A DNA stretch of 64,000 nt from Pholis gunnellus (Eukaryota; Chordata; Actinopteri; Perciformes; Pholidae). Below the pieces are notes generated by a model, which did not search any database, was not told the origin of the DNA, and saw only the letters and a program-made list of their open reading frames with translations. The stretch is taken from NCBI GenBank assembly GCA_910591455.2, contig OU342816.1, positions 19,663,702-19,727,701 of the forward strand, written 5' to 3'. This document shows positions 20,232-31,267 of this stretch, in pieces; positions within the stretch are counted from its first letter, which is position 1, and each line of letters begins with the position of its first letter. The position numbers were made by a program, and so were the translations under genes.

Positions 20232-23200
20232 ATAGTGTAGGTCTACTGTAGAGATACTGTTTAACTAAGATATGGGCCTGTTTCTGCCTTAATGATAGAA
20301 ACCTTCATTGGCCAGAACAGGGAGTAGTAAAAGCTAGTGAAGAGAATCTAACCTGGGGTGAGGTGGCACTTTGGCTCCCTGTTGTCCCTCTTTCCTCTGT
20401 TGTTGGTATAACAGACCAAAACTCCATTCTTGCAACAAAGGGAGGCTCATAAAGTTAAGTTTGAATAAAATGTAACTTCCAAGTTTTACATTAGTTCCTG
20501 TTGGCCTTGATCCCGGCACTGCAGGGAAGAGAATCTAAATGATCATTGTTGAAAAAACAAATCGGGTACCAGCCAGATATTTATTAACTACCAGTTAAAG
20601 ACAGACACTGCAAATCTACCGAATTGGCACATTGCCAGATAAGCAACAAATCCTCCCAATGGCATGATGTCTCTCCATCCTATCGCGGTATTATTATTTA
20701 AATTTCCCATTTTTGATTTGAATCACAGCACTTCTCTCAGAGGGCTCAGCCCCCACTACACCTGGACTTAGGGTTAATCTGGTGTGAAGCTGTGATCCTT
20801 TCTTAGCACTGATGATAATTCATTCCAGTCAGGCTGTAATTATATTCCACACAAGTACTTTGAAATGTACCTAAGTACCAAATATGCACAGATGTGAAGC
20901 TCCCTTAAACCAAACTGTCCCCTCTTTAAAATAATTAAAAAAGGAGTTAATAAGGAGACTGCTGCTGGAAGTGGGGACAGCCAGACAAGATAATGGATGT
21001 GGTATGCAGCGGCATTTCTAGTTGCTTTAGCTTGGGGTACGGGACGGTTTGAAATGCTATCTCCATCTGCCCCGACATGGCTCGGCTCGTCTTTTTCTGG
21101 AGGGAAAATACCTTTGTGGTGGTGGTGGTGGTGGGTCCCCACCCAGGGGGGGGGGGGGGGGGATATGTGAGGACAGAGGGGGGGCAGCTACCTTCAACCA
21201 CCTTCATCCAACAATCCAGCAGCCGAGTTGTGAAAGGTCACAGTGTGTTTGAAGCCCCACCTAAATCTTTCTGTCAGATCGCTTTAGTTTGATCTGTTAT
21301 TCAGAAAGCCCTGTTCAGACACGTCACATGAGCATCCCATAACTTAGCTTTTGTCATGTGAAAGGGGTTGAAGGTTTACAAGGTTCCTCTGTGGGTTGAG
21401 AAAACTCCTCCTCCCATGAGCTTGTGGTGAAATCATTTCAAAACCATGAATGACATTCATTCAGTGGTCCAACCAGATGCAACAGTCTTTTATTTCAATT
21501 GTTTAAAGCTGACATTTGGGAGAAACAAAGTTCTCACCTCCAGCAGCACAGATGAAATAAATAATTTTCACACAGCTTCATCATTAACTTTACCTTCTTT
21601 GAAACGATTTTCCTGTCCTTTAGGTCTGTTTTATACAAAATGAACACAAGTTACATCTTACTTAATACCTTCACATCTTGAACCAGGAGCACAACTCTCT
21701 GGTGTTAATAATACGTTTTTCTGGCCAGGGTGTGACGCTTTATGACAAAGGACCATGAGGTAACCTATCACTGCAGAGTAATGTTGTGACAACAACATGT
21801 TCATGTCTTCTGTGGCCGCTCTATGTGGAGGCAGTAATAACAGTTTGAACCTGTTTAACTGCTGCACAAAGCAAAGGGAGACTAATGACAGAAGACAAAA
21901 CTGAATCAGGCCATGTTGAAAATATATTTGCTCAGTGGGGATTAGCCCTCTCAGTCCCTTTTGTAAGAAGAAGTGTGTCTAATGCTGGGGCCTCTCATCA
22001 GACTAGCTTGTGTGTTGGGCAGTATAGTGAGTCCCCCACCCCCCCTGCAGCTTTCAACAACTCCCCCAACCAAAAATTCACCTTGCTCACCGAAACGTCC
22101 AGGAAGAAGCAACAACAGTAGCTGAAACCAAATGAGATCATGGGTAAGCCCACACACGCACACACACACAACTTCTCACATGAGGCAGTATGATTCATGT
22201 CGCACATGTCGTGTCCGGTTGTTTCCATTTTGTAATGATATGATAATCATTCCACAGGTCATGAAAGCATGACTGCATCAAAAGGAGAAGTGAAACATCT
22301 GCCGATGAGATGCAGCTTTGTTAAATGTGCAGGAAAATTAGAATTCAATGAAGTCTATCTTCTCAAGAATAAACTCTGCAGGGAAATGCTCACAAAATGA
22401 GGCAGCAGGGAGTGAAATCAGTTTTGTAACTTGTGTTTCTGACTCAGTGACTCAAAACAAGAGTAAAGCTGTTCTGAATGTAATCTAGGGGAGTTTTTTT
22501 TAGTAATGCTTTAAATCACACGTAGGAATGTGAGATGGAGATTCTGCTCATTGATGGAGGAATTGTCCCTGGTGACAGGATGAGAATTATTTATTCTGCC
22601 AAGCTCAGGAAGATCCGTAAAAATGTCCCTGTGCACTAAGGAATAATTAGATTATGTATTAAGGAATGCCATTGGGTAGTAATAGAGAGTGACAGAAAAG
22701 TATGGTGGCTGGAGGTGTGGGGGTCCACAGGTTAGACTCAAAGGCCTCTTCTTCCTTTTATAGGTAAAAAGAAAATACTAGAGAGAGTTGATGGGGGAAG
22801 TTGGTGTTGGTATCAGAGCATTAGTGCGAAGAAGCTTCTGTTCTTTTATTTTTGCCTCCAACCCTGACTGCTGTCATTTCAGCCATCACAGAGATGGGCC
22901 TTCTATTAGCCTTAGCTAATGACCTTCTCAATCCCCCTGGAACCACACTTCCTACTGTACGTACATGGACGTTTAAATGAAAGCTTTATCATCAATATTT
23001 TTAATTGGCAGTGAAAGAAAAGCTAATGAATGTGGTGTAAATTATATGTTTTTATCCTTATTTGTGTGTGTGTGTGTGTGTGTGCGCGCGCTCGCGATTA
23101 GGGTCATGAATAAGTTAGAGTGAGCATGCTGTGCGTACAAACACTATTATTTATGTAGATAAAAGGTTATTCCTACACAGAAGCCCCTGCCGTGCGGCGC

Positions 23201-24662
23201 AGAGAGGACCTCTGAGAGGCTTTAAATAAAAGATAGAATAAATGCATTTGCAATTGGTAAAGAATTTGAAGACAGATCTGTTCGGTGGGCCACCCTAGGG
23301 GACAGACACACACACTTAACAATCTGATATATTCTGTACTGAAACTAAACCTTCAACTCTGATACTGAGGACTGAAACAAGCTGTAACTTAGTGAGTATC
23401 CAGATCCACTCTGTAGCTGAGGTATTTGTAAAACTCAGCATCATCTTTTACTCCTGACTGACGTCTCTCTCGTTGTTGAAGTGAATGGTAAGAAACCTCC
23501 CGGGATCCTATTATAACTCACTCAAAACACAAAGAAAATCAATAGCCATGAAAGATGTCAGATGAGATGACTCCTGTAACCATGTGGTCATTACTGCAGC
23601 CTTAGATGTCAGTTAGCCAGATGCAGCTGAGAGTGGCCCCTAAAAGGAACCAGAGAGAAGAAAAAGCTCCATTACCACTGAGTTGAAGGAGGTCTGGAGA
23701 AACAGCATTCATTCTCCTCCCTGGAGAATTCACAAGCCTGTATTCTACCACCTCACAGGTAAAATTCAAACTTAATGGAGACATCGCACAGAATAGTGCA
23801 GCATTCAGTATCTGAGTCTATATGAGTTCATGAAGAAATGCAGGTCTTAGGATAAGCAATGATCCCTGAATCATTGGATTAACCCACTAAATAGACATCC
23901 TGATGCATTTATGTGGATAGACCATTGAACCAGCTATGTACCCAATGAACATATATAGAAAGATAAATGATAGCCTAACAGATCCATGAAAGAATAATGC
24001 TGGAGAACTCCACACTAAACAGCCTGATAATGATCAGAGATGCATACACGTACAATGGACTAATATGAAACCAGCTGGATACAGTTGTTAAAAGTTAATT
24101 GTGTATTCTCTCAGATGTCTATTCATTGACAAACGGACTGTGCCAGCTTCTCTGTAAACTAAACACACAGACTTGTATATTTATGAACATGACCACCTGC
24201 TATTTGAGAAGCAAGCATTTGACCTGTTGTTTGACCTGCATTCATGAGAGGTTCAGGTTCAGGTCAGCTGGGTTCTGTTGAGAACAAATGAAGCTATGCG
24301 AGCTGCCTCATGAAATACTTCTATAATACAATAATAAAGTCAGTCATTAGCTGCCTAATTAATCTTGCCAAAAGAAAGTCCACCTGATGCAGATATGCTG
24401 AAAACTCTTCTCTGTTTGTTAATTAAGGTGTCAAAACACCTGTGACATTTAACAAAGGCCTGCTCTGTGACTTCCTCCACCTTTTGTTTTTACAATATTT
24501 CATTTCTGCACACGCAGGATGTCGTTTTGCAGACGAATCCTGACCATCTTAAAGACAGCTGGATTTGACAGAGAAGCATTTCTCTGCATGCCAAAAGATT
24601 GTGTTACACATTGTATATGTAGGTAGGGCACAGACGTACATGAGGGGCAGAGGGCACAGCGC
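20232..24662. other. Intron 1 sequence, mostly unassigned
   Basis: No exon or complete transposon is recognised. It contains the G-rich locus at 21115-21184, a short (CA)n run near 22152-22168 and a (GT)n-GCGC run near 23064-23092. Short frames carry no domains. Confidence 0.5.
21115..21184. repeat. (GGT)n and 17-G run, quadruplex-prone
   Basis: A ggtggtggt run is followed by a short gggtccccaccc inverted repeat, then 17 consecutive G at 21146-21162 and a further run of seven G at 21178-21184. Such G-tracts can form G-quadruplexes in DNA or RNA. Long G-runs are also prone to assembly and sequencing error. Confidence 0.8.
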
Positions 24663-25879
24663 TGTGTTTAGGCCTAATACTGTGCAGGTCTGGAGTCTGT
24701 GTTTAGGCCTAATACTGTGCAGGTCTGGAGTCTGTGTTTAGGCCTAATACTGTGCAGGTCTGGAGTCTGTGTTTAGGCCTAATACTGTGCAGGTCTGGAG
24801 TCTGTATTTAGGCCTAATACTGTGCAGGTCTAGAGTCTGTATTTAGGCCTAATACTGTGCAGGTCTGGAGTCTGTGTTTAGGCCTAATACTGTGCAGGTC
24901 TGGAGTCTGTGTTTAGGCCTAATACTGTGCAGGTCTGGAGTCTGTATTTAGGCCTAATACTGTGCAGGTCTGGAGTCTGTGTTTAGGCCTAATACTGTGC
25001 AGGTCTGGAGTCTGTGTTTAGGCCTAATACTGTGCAGGTCTGGAGTCTGTGTTTAGGCCTAATACTGTGCAGGTCTGGAGTCTGTATTTAGGCCTAATAC
25101 TGTGCAGGTCTGGAGTCTGTATTTAGGCCTAATACTGTGCAGGTCTGGAGTCTGTATTTAGGCCTAATACTGTGCAGGTCTGGAGTCTGTGTTTAGGCCT
25201 AATACTGTGCAGGTCTGGAGTCTGTGTTTAGGCCTAATACTGTGCAGGTCTGGAGTCTGTGTTTAGGCCTAATACTGTGCAGGTCTGGAGTCTGTGTTTA
25301 GGCCTAATACTGTGCAGGTCTGGAGTCTGTGTTTAGGCCTAATACTGTGCAGGTCTGGAGTCTGTGTTTAGGCCTAATACTGTGCAGGTCTGGAGTCTGT
25401 GTTTAGGCCTAATACTGTGCAGGTCTGGAGTCTGTGTTTAGGCCTAATACTGTGCAGGTCTGGAGTCTGTATTTAGGCCTAATACTGTGCAGGTCTGGAG
25501 TCTGTGTTTAGGCCTAATACTGTGCAGGTCTGGAGTCTGTATTTAGGCCTAATACTGTGCAGGTCTGGAGTCTGTGTTTAGGCCTAATACTGTGCAGGTC
25601 TGGAGTCTGTGTTTAGGCCTAATACTGTGCAGGTCTGGAGTCTGTATTTAGGCCTAATACTGTGCAGGTCTGGAGTCTGTATTTAGGCCTAATACTGTGC
25701 AGGTCTGGAGTCTGTGTTTAGGCCTAATACTGTGCAGGTCTGGGGTCTGTATTTAGGCCTAATACTGTGCAGGTCTGGGGTCTGTATTTAGGCCTAATAC
25801 TGTGCAGGTCTGGGGTCTGTATTTAGGCCTAATACTGTGCAGGTCTGGGGTCTGTATTTAGGCCTAATACTGTGCAGGC
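24663..25879. repeat. 35-bp minisatellite, about 35 copies
   Basis: The unit is 35 bp with the core aggcctaatactgtgcagg, repeated 34 full times plus a partial last copy. Copies differ almost only at one G/A site (tgtGttta or tgtAttta): I count 22 G and 13 A types. One junction has tagag instead of tggag, and the last four junctions all carry tggggtct instead of tggagtct, each followed by an A-type copy. The array has no open frame of note. It lies inside intron 1 and ends abruptly at gcaggcaggggg. Confidence 0.95.
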
Positions 25880-27562
25880 AGGGGGATGTTGCAAGTTCCT
25901 CCTTGCTGACAGAGTGGTGGCTGACAACACGTCGCAGCAGAGGAGACAGGAAAGTGGGTCATGTTGACATTGTTTGCTGCTTTTAATTGGTGGCTTCACA
26001 AAGCAAGCATTCATCTCATGTTTCCCCCTGAAGGATCCTAATGCCTGATGAAACCATTGCAGTTGTACATCACCCTGTTTGTGTTAAACCACTTCCAGCT
26101 AAAGTTTACAGCACCTACCAAGTCCCCAGCACAATAATGGTGCTGCTGCTGTTGGATGTTGTTATTCAACAGCCAAGATGCTTTGGACTCAACAGACTGA
26201 CTTGAATGAACCTGCAAAGGTTCAAACCACAGCTTACAATGCAACCTCATGTTCTCCTAGTTAGGGTATGCCACTGAAGAAGCCACTTATTTCTGACTCC
26301 TTTTATTGTGAAATATTTCTTGTGTTGTACTTTTTGGGTTGTACATGGTGTGAAAATGTACAACTGCACTCTGGATTAAAAACGTTGATGCACGGGTAGT
26401 TTAAATCATCGGGAGTAGAGCAAGTTTCATCTGCATGAACATGTATGTGTCTCCTCTTTCCCAAAGATTTAGGAATGCTGCAGTTTGGGACAATACAATA
26501 CAGCCTTTAGTCAGTGGGCTCCTGACCATACACATTGTCCGACTCCATGTCATCTGACTCAGTTGAGGCCAAAAAGAAAAGGCAGTTCTCTTGAAGCTTT
26601 TGTTTGTTTTTTCTTCTCTTTTCAAATTGCTCTTCCATGAGCTTGGACAAACAGCAAGTTTCTGTCTGTAACATCCTATTTGAGCAGTCGTGAGATATTA
26701 AACATGAGAGATTTGTCATCCCAGCAGGCAAAAAGTGTACTTTCTCTCCTTTGAAATACGGACCCCACAAAGATTTTAAAACAAAATACAAAGCAATGTC
26801 AAAAATCCATGATTTAAATCTGACAAAAAGTCAGATAGAACCTTAAATTTACAATGCCACAAAATGAAAATCATTATTTAGTAGAATTCATGAGGCTTTT
26901 TGCAGTCCGTATGACAATATTTTCGATGTTTTTTCACTTCCCTTAAAATGTTGCTGGTGTGTTTTGCTGTTCTCCCTCCAGCATGCTGTGTCTGTTGGTA
27001 ATCCTAAACCGCATGCTGCCTGAAGCTGCAGGCTTTTGGTTTTAAAGATGACAGCCACACAATGCTTCATATAGGACTTTAGTTGTGGATCTCCAGCGCT
27101 GTGGAGCTTCTCAGGTTTCAGTCCTGGGACGGAGGAATGCTGCCCGCTCTCGTCCTCATGTTCACACAATGTGCAGGAGTTTTACATGATTACATCTTAA
27201 GGGAATTACCACTGAATGTCTGCTTTGAAATCTGCCATTACTACTTGTAGAACATTTACATCTGTATTTATTTTTTACATTAAAGAGGTGAAGAGAAAGG
27301 GTGTGTCCCTCCCGCTGATCTGTGGTGACACATGGTAGCAGAAAAGATGAAAAAGGTGTCTGTCACAGCTGCTAATATCACCATATTTGAATAAGGAACA
27401 CCTGAATGTTATAATTGAGACAATTATTCTAGGTGTCAGTTACTATTACAACGGTAGGCAGCGGGCTTGGTCTCAAAAATGATCCGTTAATTATATTTGA
27501 GTGACAGTCTACATCTAGGATTTCATTTGACAACTCTTGGTAACTATTGTGGTGTGTTTATG
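25880..27562. other. Intron 1 sequence without recognised elements
   Basis: No exon, RNA or complete repeat was recognised. Minus-strand frames at 26401-26791 and 26888-27169 contain no domain and lack plausible splice context. Confidence 0.5.
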
Positions 27563-27944
27563 TGCTAGAGCAGGGTTCGGCCCCTCTGTTGCGGCTCCCT
27601 GAGTCCTCCGTCCACACGGCGTTTAAGCATCGTTTTCGAGATGATCTCCGTCCAGACTAAAATGCCTGAAAACGAATATCACGTGACTATTCACGTACAC
27701 TGGGCATGCAGTGGGTGCCGGTCCTACTGGTTTCCCTTCCGTGCTTGTGTTGTGTTCGCGGAACAGCAGCAGCTGTTTTCTGCCTCTGTTGCCAGATTCG
27801 TCACACATTCACAAACATATTGCTGGAGATCTAAAAGCCACATCTCATATATATTGCGGGGATTACGATTGTATAAGTGAGCACTACATCACAGCCACGT
27901 ATAAGGAAATACATTGAAGAAAATATATTTATGGAAAGATCGCA

Positions 27945-28022
27945 TCAACCTGGATTCGAACCCTGTCGAGCAAAATAGTAATATATTCAAAAGCAGCCGC
28001 GCTACGCGATCCGCTACTTGCA
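27945..28022 (-). other. tRNA-like segment with perfect B box
   Basis: On the minus strand the word ggttcgaatcc matches the RNA polymerase III B box exactly, and tagcggatcgcg about 45 bp upstream partly resembles an A box. The T-stem does not pair well and no clean cloverleaf can be drawn, so this is a tRNA-derived relic or chance match, not a tRNA gene. Confidence 0.25.
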
Positions 28023-28101
28023 TCTTACGACGCTAATATAGCGGCTTTCCCTGCAGGCGCCTGATCATGATCTGCAGAGCCCCGCCCTCGGTAAACTATC
28101 G

Positions 28102-28345
28102 ATGGATAAATCCAAAAACAGAAAAGTCACAGAGGAAATAGAGTTTAATTCTGCGTGGACGTATTCATTTATTTTCACTGTCAATGATGCTGGCTTACCT
28201 GTATGCTTGATATGTGGCGAGAAATTTGCAAACAACAAAAAATGTTGATAGACACTTCCAGAACAAACACACAGCATTTGCTGGAAACTATCACGCTGGA
28301 GATGAGCGAAAAAGAGCGATTCCTCAACTGCTGCAGCAAACTCTT
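28102..28345 (+). pseudogene. hAT transposase BED zinc-finger remnant, frameshifted
   Basis: An ATG at 28102 opens 48 codons (MDKSKNRKVTEEIEFNSAWT, then a segment ending VCLICGEKFANNKKC) and stops at 28246-28248. The second half of the finger (RHFQNKHTAFAGNYH) is in another frame, shifted by one base in or near the A-run at about 28240. Together the two parts show the CX2C and HX4H ligands of a BED/hAT-type DNA-binding finger, split by the shift. In an active element this domain anchors transposase to the terminal repeats. The rest of the transposase is absent. Confidence 0.65.
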
Positions 28346-28583
28346 CATAAGAGTTTGATATTGTTATAACACGTAAAATAGCAATAAAATGTCAACAAGT
28401 TTCTTTATTCTTGTTCTATAATTTCATAAATACAACAAACTATAGTTTTGTATATAACTATGTATAAAACTTTATAAACTGTGACATCAAATAGCTTTTG
28501 CGGCTCCAAACTAATTTTATTTGGTGGAAAATAGGGCAAAATGGCTCTTTGGATAGTAAAGGTTGCCGACCCCTGTGCTAGTG

Positions 28584-29854
28584 GAATAGTCTTCATTTCA
28601 GGACACCTGTGCTGGCGGCTGTATACTGTAATATTTAGTTCATGTGCAGTTTTGGCTGAATAATAAACAGAATCTGCAGCTTTGAAATTTAGAGAAGTGT
28701 TATATGTTGACAGCAGTTTGTCACTGGCCTTATAGCTGTTTTTTGCTTTCATGTTTTAAGCAGTGCCTGAGTGTCTTTAATATTAATGTTTTAACTCTCA
28801 TGCATTATATTGAACTAAAAATGTCTGAAAGTGAGTGCTACTCTTTTACGGAAGGACTCAAACACAGATGTTTTATTTCTTGAAGCTTTCCCTTTTAGTT
28901 GACAACAAGCACTTCAAACTGGAACACATAGCCCGATGAAAACATTACAGGTCTTTAGGTCTTAATCTCGAGCACACCCCACCAAAAGCTCCATGGTGCA
29001 ATTGATTTTCAATGCCCACTTCATTGCTGGGATTTGTGAAAAATGAGGTTGAGGGAATTGGGAATGGTTGCACTGCACTACTCACCAGTCAGAGTTAGTT
29101 TGGCTTTGTGTTTACGCGTCTCTTTGCTGGAGCTGCACAGTCTGAACAGTGATTGAGGGATTATTCTATTGAATGGTAACCCACAGTAAACCTGGCATTA
29201 TGCATGTCTTAAACTTCTGTTTACTGCCTTGGGCTTATCTCGGTCGATCTACTTTTCGAGCTTTCGGTGTTCTTCTCCTTCTCTAACCCTGTTTCTGTTG
29301 TTTAAGTCTGCATCACTTTTTTCTGATAGGAGAAATTAGTGCTGCATGATTAAAGCCAAAATAATAATCACTATTATATTGATCAATATTGAGGTCACAG
29401 TTATTTATCATGATTATTCCTTGATTTTAAGGACAAAATATTTTTCATTATAATTTCGCATTAAAATGAACAGAGCACTGTTTTCTTGGGGTGGGGGAAA
29501 AATTGATACAGCATAGTATCGCCATATTTTGCGTGGCAATATTGTATCGATACACAGAAGCCAAGTATCGCTCTTTTATTATATACATTTTTTGGTACTA
29601 GAATAATAAAATCAATTGCTTTTTCAGTCCACTATGGTGCTGGGGTTTTTTCTGGTGAGGTCAGCTTGATTGGTAGGAAGTTAGTCAAAACAAAGATGAA
29701 GACATCGGAGAAAGAAATAAGAAACGCACCGTTAAATCAAACGTCTGGACTTTTTTAATAAGGAAGGGAAGAAGAACATGGATATGACACATGCGATTTG
29801 AGTGTCTATGACAATAAAATACTACGAATTTCAATACTCACCTCACACACCACC
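28584..29854. other. Intron 1 spacer with truncated repeat fragments
   Basis: Segment 29338-29600 contains gctgcatgattaaagcc and a run of agtatcgc / gtatcgatacac words typical of dispersed teleost hAT-like elements; no ends can be set. The remainder is unassigned. Confidence 0.35.
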
Positions 29855-29934
29855 ATCTAGAGCAGACCTGGGCATCTTACGGCCCGCGGGCCACATCCGG
29901 CCCTTTGTGCGTCCCTGTCCGGCCCGCGTGAGGC

Positions 29935-30215
29935 CAATCATAAATTACAAAATAAATTAACAAAATATCGATGTCGAGTGTGCAATACAACGGTGCTGCT
30001 TTTGTTTTGAAAAGCGTTATTTGTATTACTTCCGTGTGGACGTATGCGCGTGCGTGATTGTGAGTGAAGGTGAACAGCGGCAATCACAAATTACAAAATA
30101 AATTTAAAAAAATATCTATGTCGTGCGTGCAATACAACTGTGCTGCTTTTATTTTGAAAAGTGTTATTTATGGACGTATGTCCGTGCGTAACCTGTGAGT
30201 GAAGGTGCACAGCGA
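29935..30215. repeat. Direct tandem repeat, period about 146 bp, inside the hAT element
   Basis: Two diverged units start with caatca and acaaattacaaaataaatt-like sequence at 29935 and 30081, and share tgcaatacaac, gtgctgctttt and gtgagtgaaggtg. They lie between the left end and the start codon of the BED frame, so they may have been promoter or transposase-binding repeats. Confidence 0.8.
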
Positions 30216-30240
30216 CAAGTGATGCCCGGTTACCCCCGAG

Positions 30241-30555
30241 ATGTCCGCTCACGCTAAAAAAAGAAAAGTTGATGACGAATGCCGTGTTTTCAACAAGACA
30301 TGGACTGCCAAGTATTTCTTTACAGAAATTAAAGGTAAAGCCGTGTGCTTAGTTTGTGGTACACAGGTTGCTGTGTTTAAAGATTATAATTTGAATCGCC
30401 ACTACACGACGAAGCACGAGGATAAATACCGGAATCTGTCTGATGAAGAGCACGCAAGGGAGGCTGATGCGTTGATGGTAAAACTGCAAACCCAACAAGG
30501 ACTTTTTACCAAACTTCACACCCCCAGAGATAAAATAATATTAAAAATAAATTAA
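30241..30555 (+). CDS. Truncated hAT transposase: BED zinc-finger protein, 104 aa
   Basis: The frame begins MSAHAKKRKVDDECRVFNKT with a basic, NLS-like KKRK segment at residues 6-9. The finger follows at about residues 37-60: CLVCG gives the CX2C pair and RHYTTKH gives the HX4H pair, matching BED/ZBED-type DNA-binding fingers of hAT transposases and their domesticated relatives. The sequence continues through YRNLSDEEHAREADALMVKL, typical of the family's linker, and stops after 104 codons where a full transposase would have several hundred more. The frame is intact, without internal stops. I see no sign of expression; it lies within an intron of alcam on the same strand. It could be translated only if the element carries its own promoter. 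Confidence 0.6.
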   Translation: MSAHAKKRKVDDECRVFNKTWTAKYFFTEIKGKAVCLVCGTQVAVFKDYNLNRHYTTKHEDKYRNLSDEEHAREADALMVKLQTQQGLFTKLHTPRDKIILKIN

Positions 30556-30948
30556 TATTAATATTAATAAATTAATAAAAAAATAAAAATAAATTGCAGT
30601 GATTCAATGATTGTTTTTGTTTTCTTATTTCAATTTCACATAGCCTAATATAAATATTTAAGGATTAAGAGTTTAAATAAAACCATCAAAAGCAATCTGC
30701 TTTTGTATAAAGTCAAGTTAGGTTAAATTAAATTATTATTATTTATCTTACGGTATATCAAAAATAATATTGAGCAAATTTTAATTGAAATATTGTCGAT
30801 GTGGCCCTCCAGCAGTGCTCAGGTTGCTCATGTGGCCCCCGGTAAAAATTAATTGCCCACCCCTGATCTAGAGATAACGTTTGGAAGCGCTTGATTTGAT
30901 TTGCATTTGCACATTTTGAACGTCAAAATCACAGTTGATCATGTTAAT

Positions 30949-31267
30949 TTAAAGGTACGAGATATTAGATTGGGAGCATTTTGATCGCCTCTCAACGGCT
31001 CTCAACATGGCGACGCCTGAGCCGGCGGCTCCTAGCTAACAGTGCTAACGGTGCAGACAAATGCAACAGTGCTGACAGAGCAGTGTTTACCTGGGGGGGA
31101 ACCGGAGGGTGGGTGCTAATAAAAGCATGCACGGCTGGTCAACAGAGCACGGAGAAGCTCTGGTAACAAAACACAGAGAGAGAGAGAGTTCGCCTCTATA
31201 TCTTTACATACATAATAGCTGTTAGCTGCTATGGTAACACACTGGACGTCATGTATCGCTCCTTTAA
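30949..31267. mobile_element. MITE flanked by TTAA
   Basis: TTAA occurs at both borders (30949-30952 and 31264-31267). The inner ends, aggtacgagata and the complement of aggagcgataca, match at about 8 of 12 positions. The TTAA target and short imperfect ends suggest a piggyBac- or Kolobok-like non-autonomous element of about 315 bp. No coding capacity. Confidence 0.5.

Larger units (their letters stand above)
27571..28575. mobile_element. hAT-type DNA transposon, 1005 bp, non-autonomous
   Basis: The ends are cagggttcggc on the left and the complement of caggggtcggcaaccttta on the right. They are flanked by tgctagag (27563-27570) and tgctagtg (28576-28583), a 7-of-8 match to an 8-bp target duplication, the size made by hAT transposases. 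The CAGGG terminal sequence is also hAT-like. The interior holds a decayed BED-type zinc-finger remnant on the + strand and unrelated GC-rich sequence at 27605-28060 that may be a nested insertion. The catalytic domain is missing. Confidence 0.75.
29863..30865 (+). mobile_element. hAT-type DNA transposon, 1003 bp, with perfect 8-bp target duplication
   Basis: Identical 8-bp flanks atctagag lie at 29855-29862 and 30866-30873. The left end is cagacctgggca, and the right end is the complement of caggggtgggcaatt, an imperfect terminal inverted repeat. Both subterminal regions carry gtggccc/ggcccgcgggcc words, the familiar teleost hAT signature. Inside lie a direct tandem repeat (29935-30215) and a 104-codon open frame with a BED zinc finger; no catalytic DDE or dimerisation domain follows. 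The element is a deletion derivative that kept only the DNA-binding end of its transposase. Confidence 0.9.

Noticed and set aside
24663..25879. CRISPR-like array
   Set aside because: The copies are head to tail without spacers, in a vertebrate intron; it is a minisatellite.
27945..28022. Functional tRNA gene on the - strand
   Set aside because: B box is perfect but the T-stem and acceptor do not pair and no terminator-like T-run follows at the right place.
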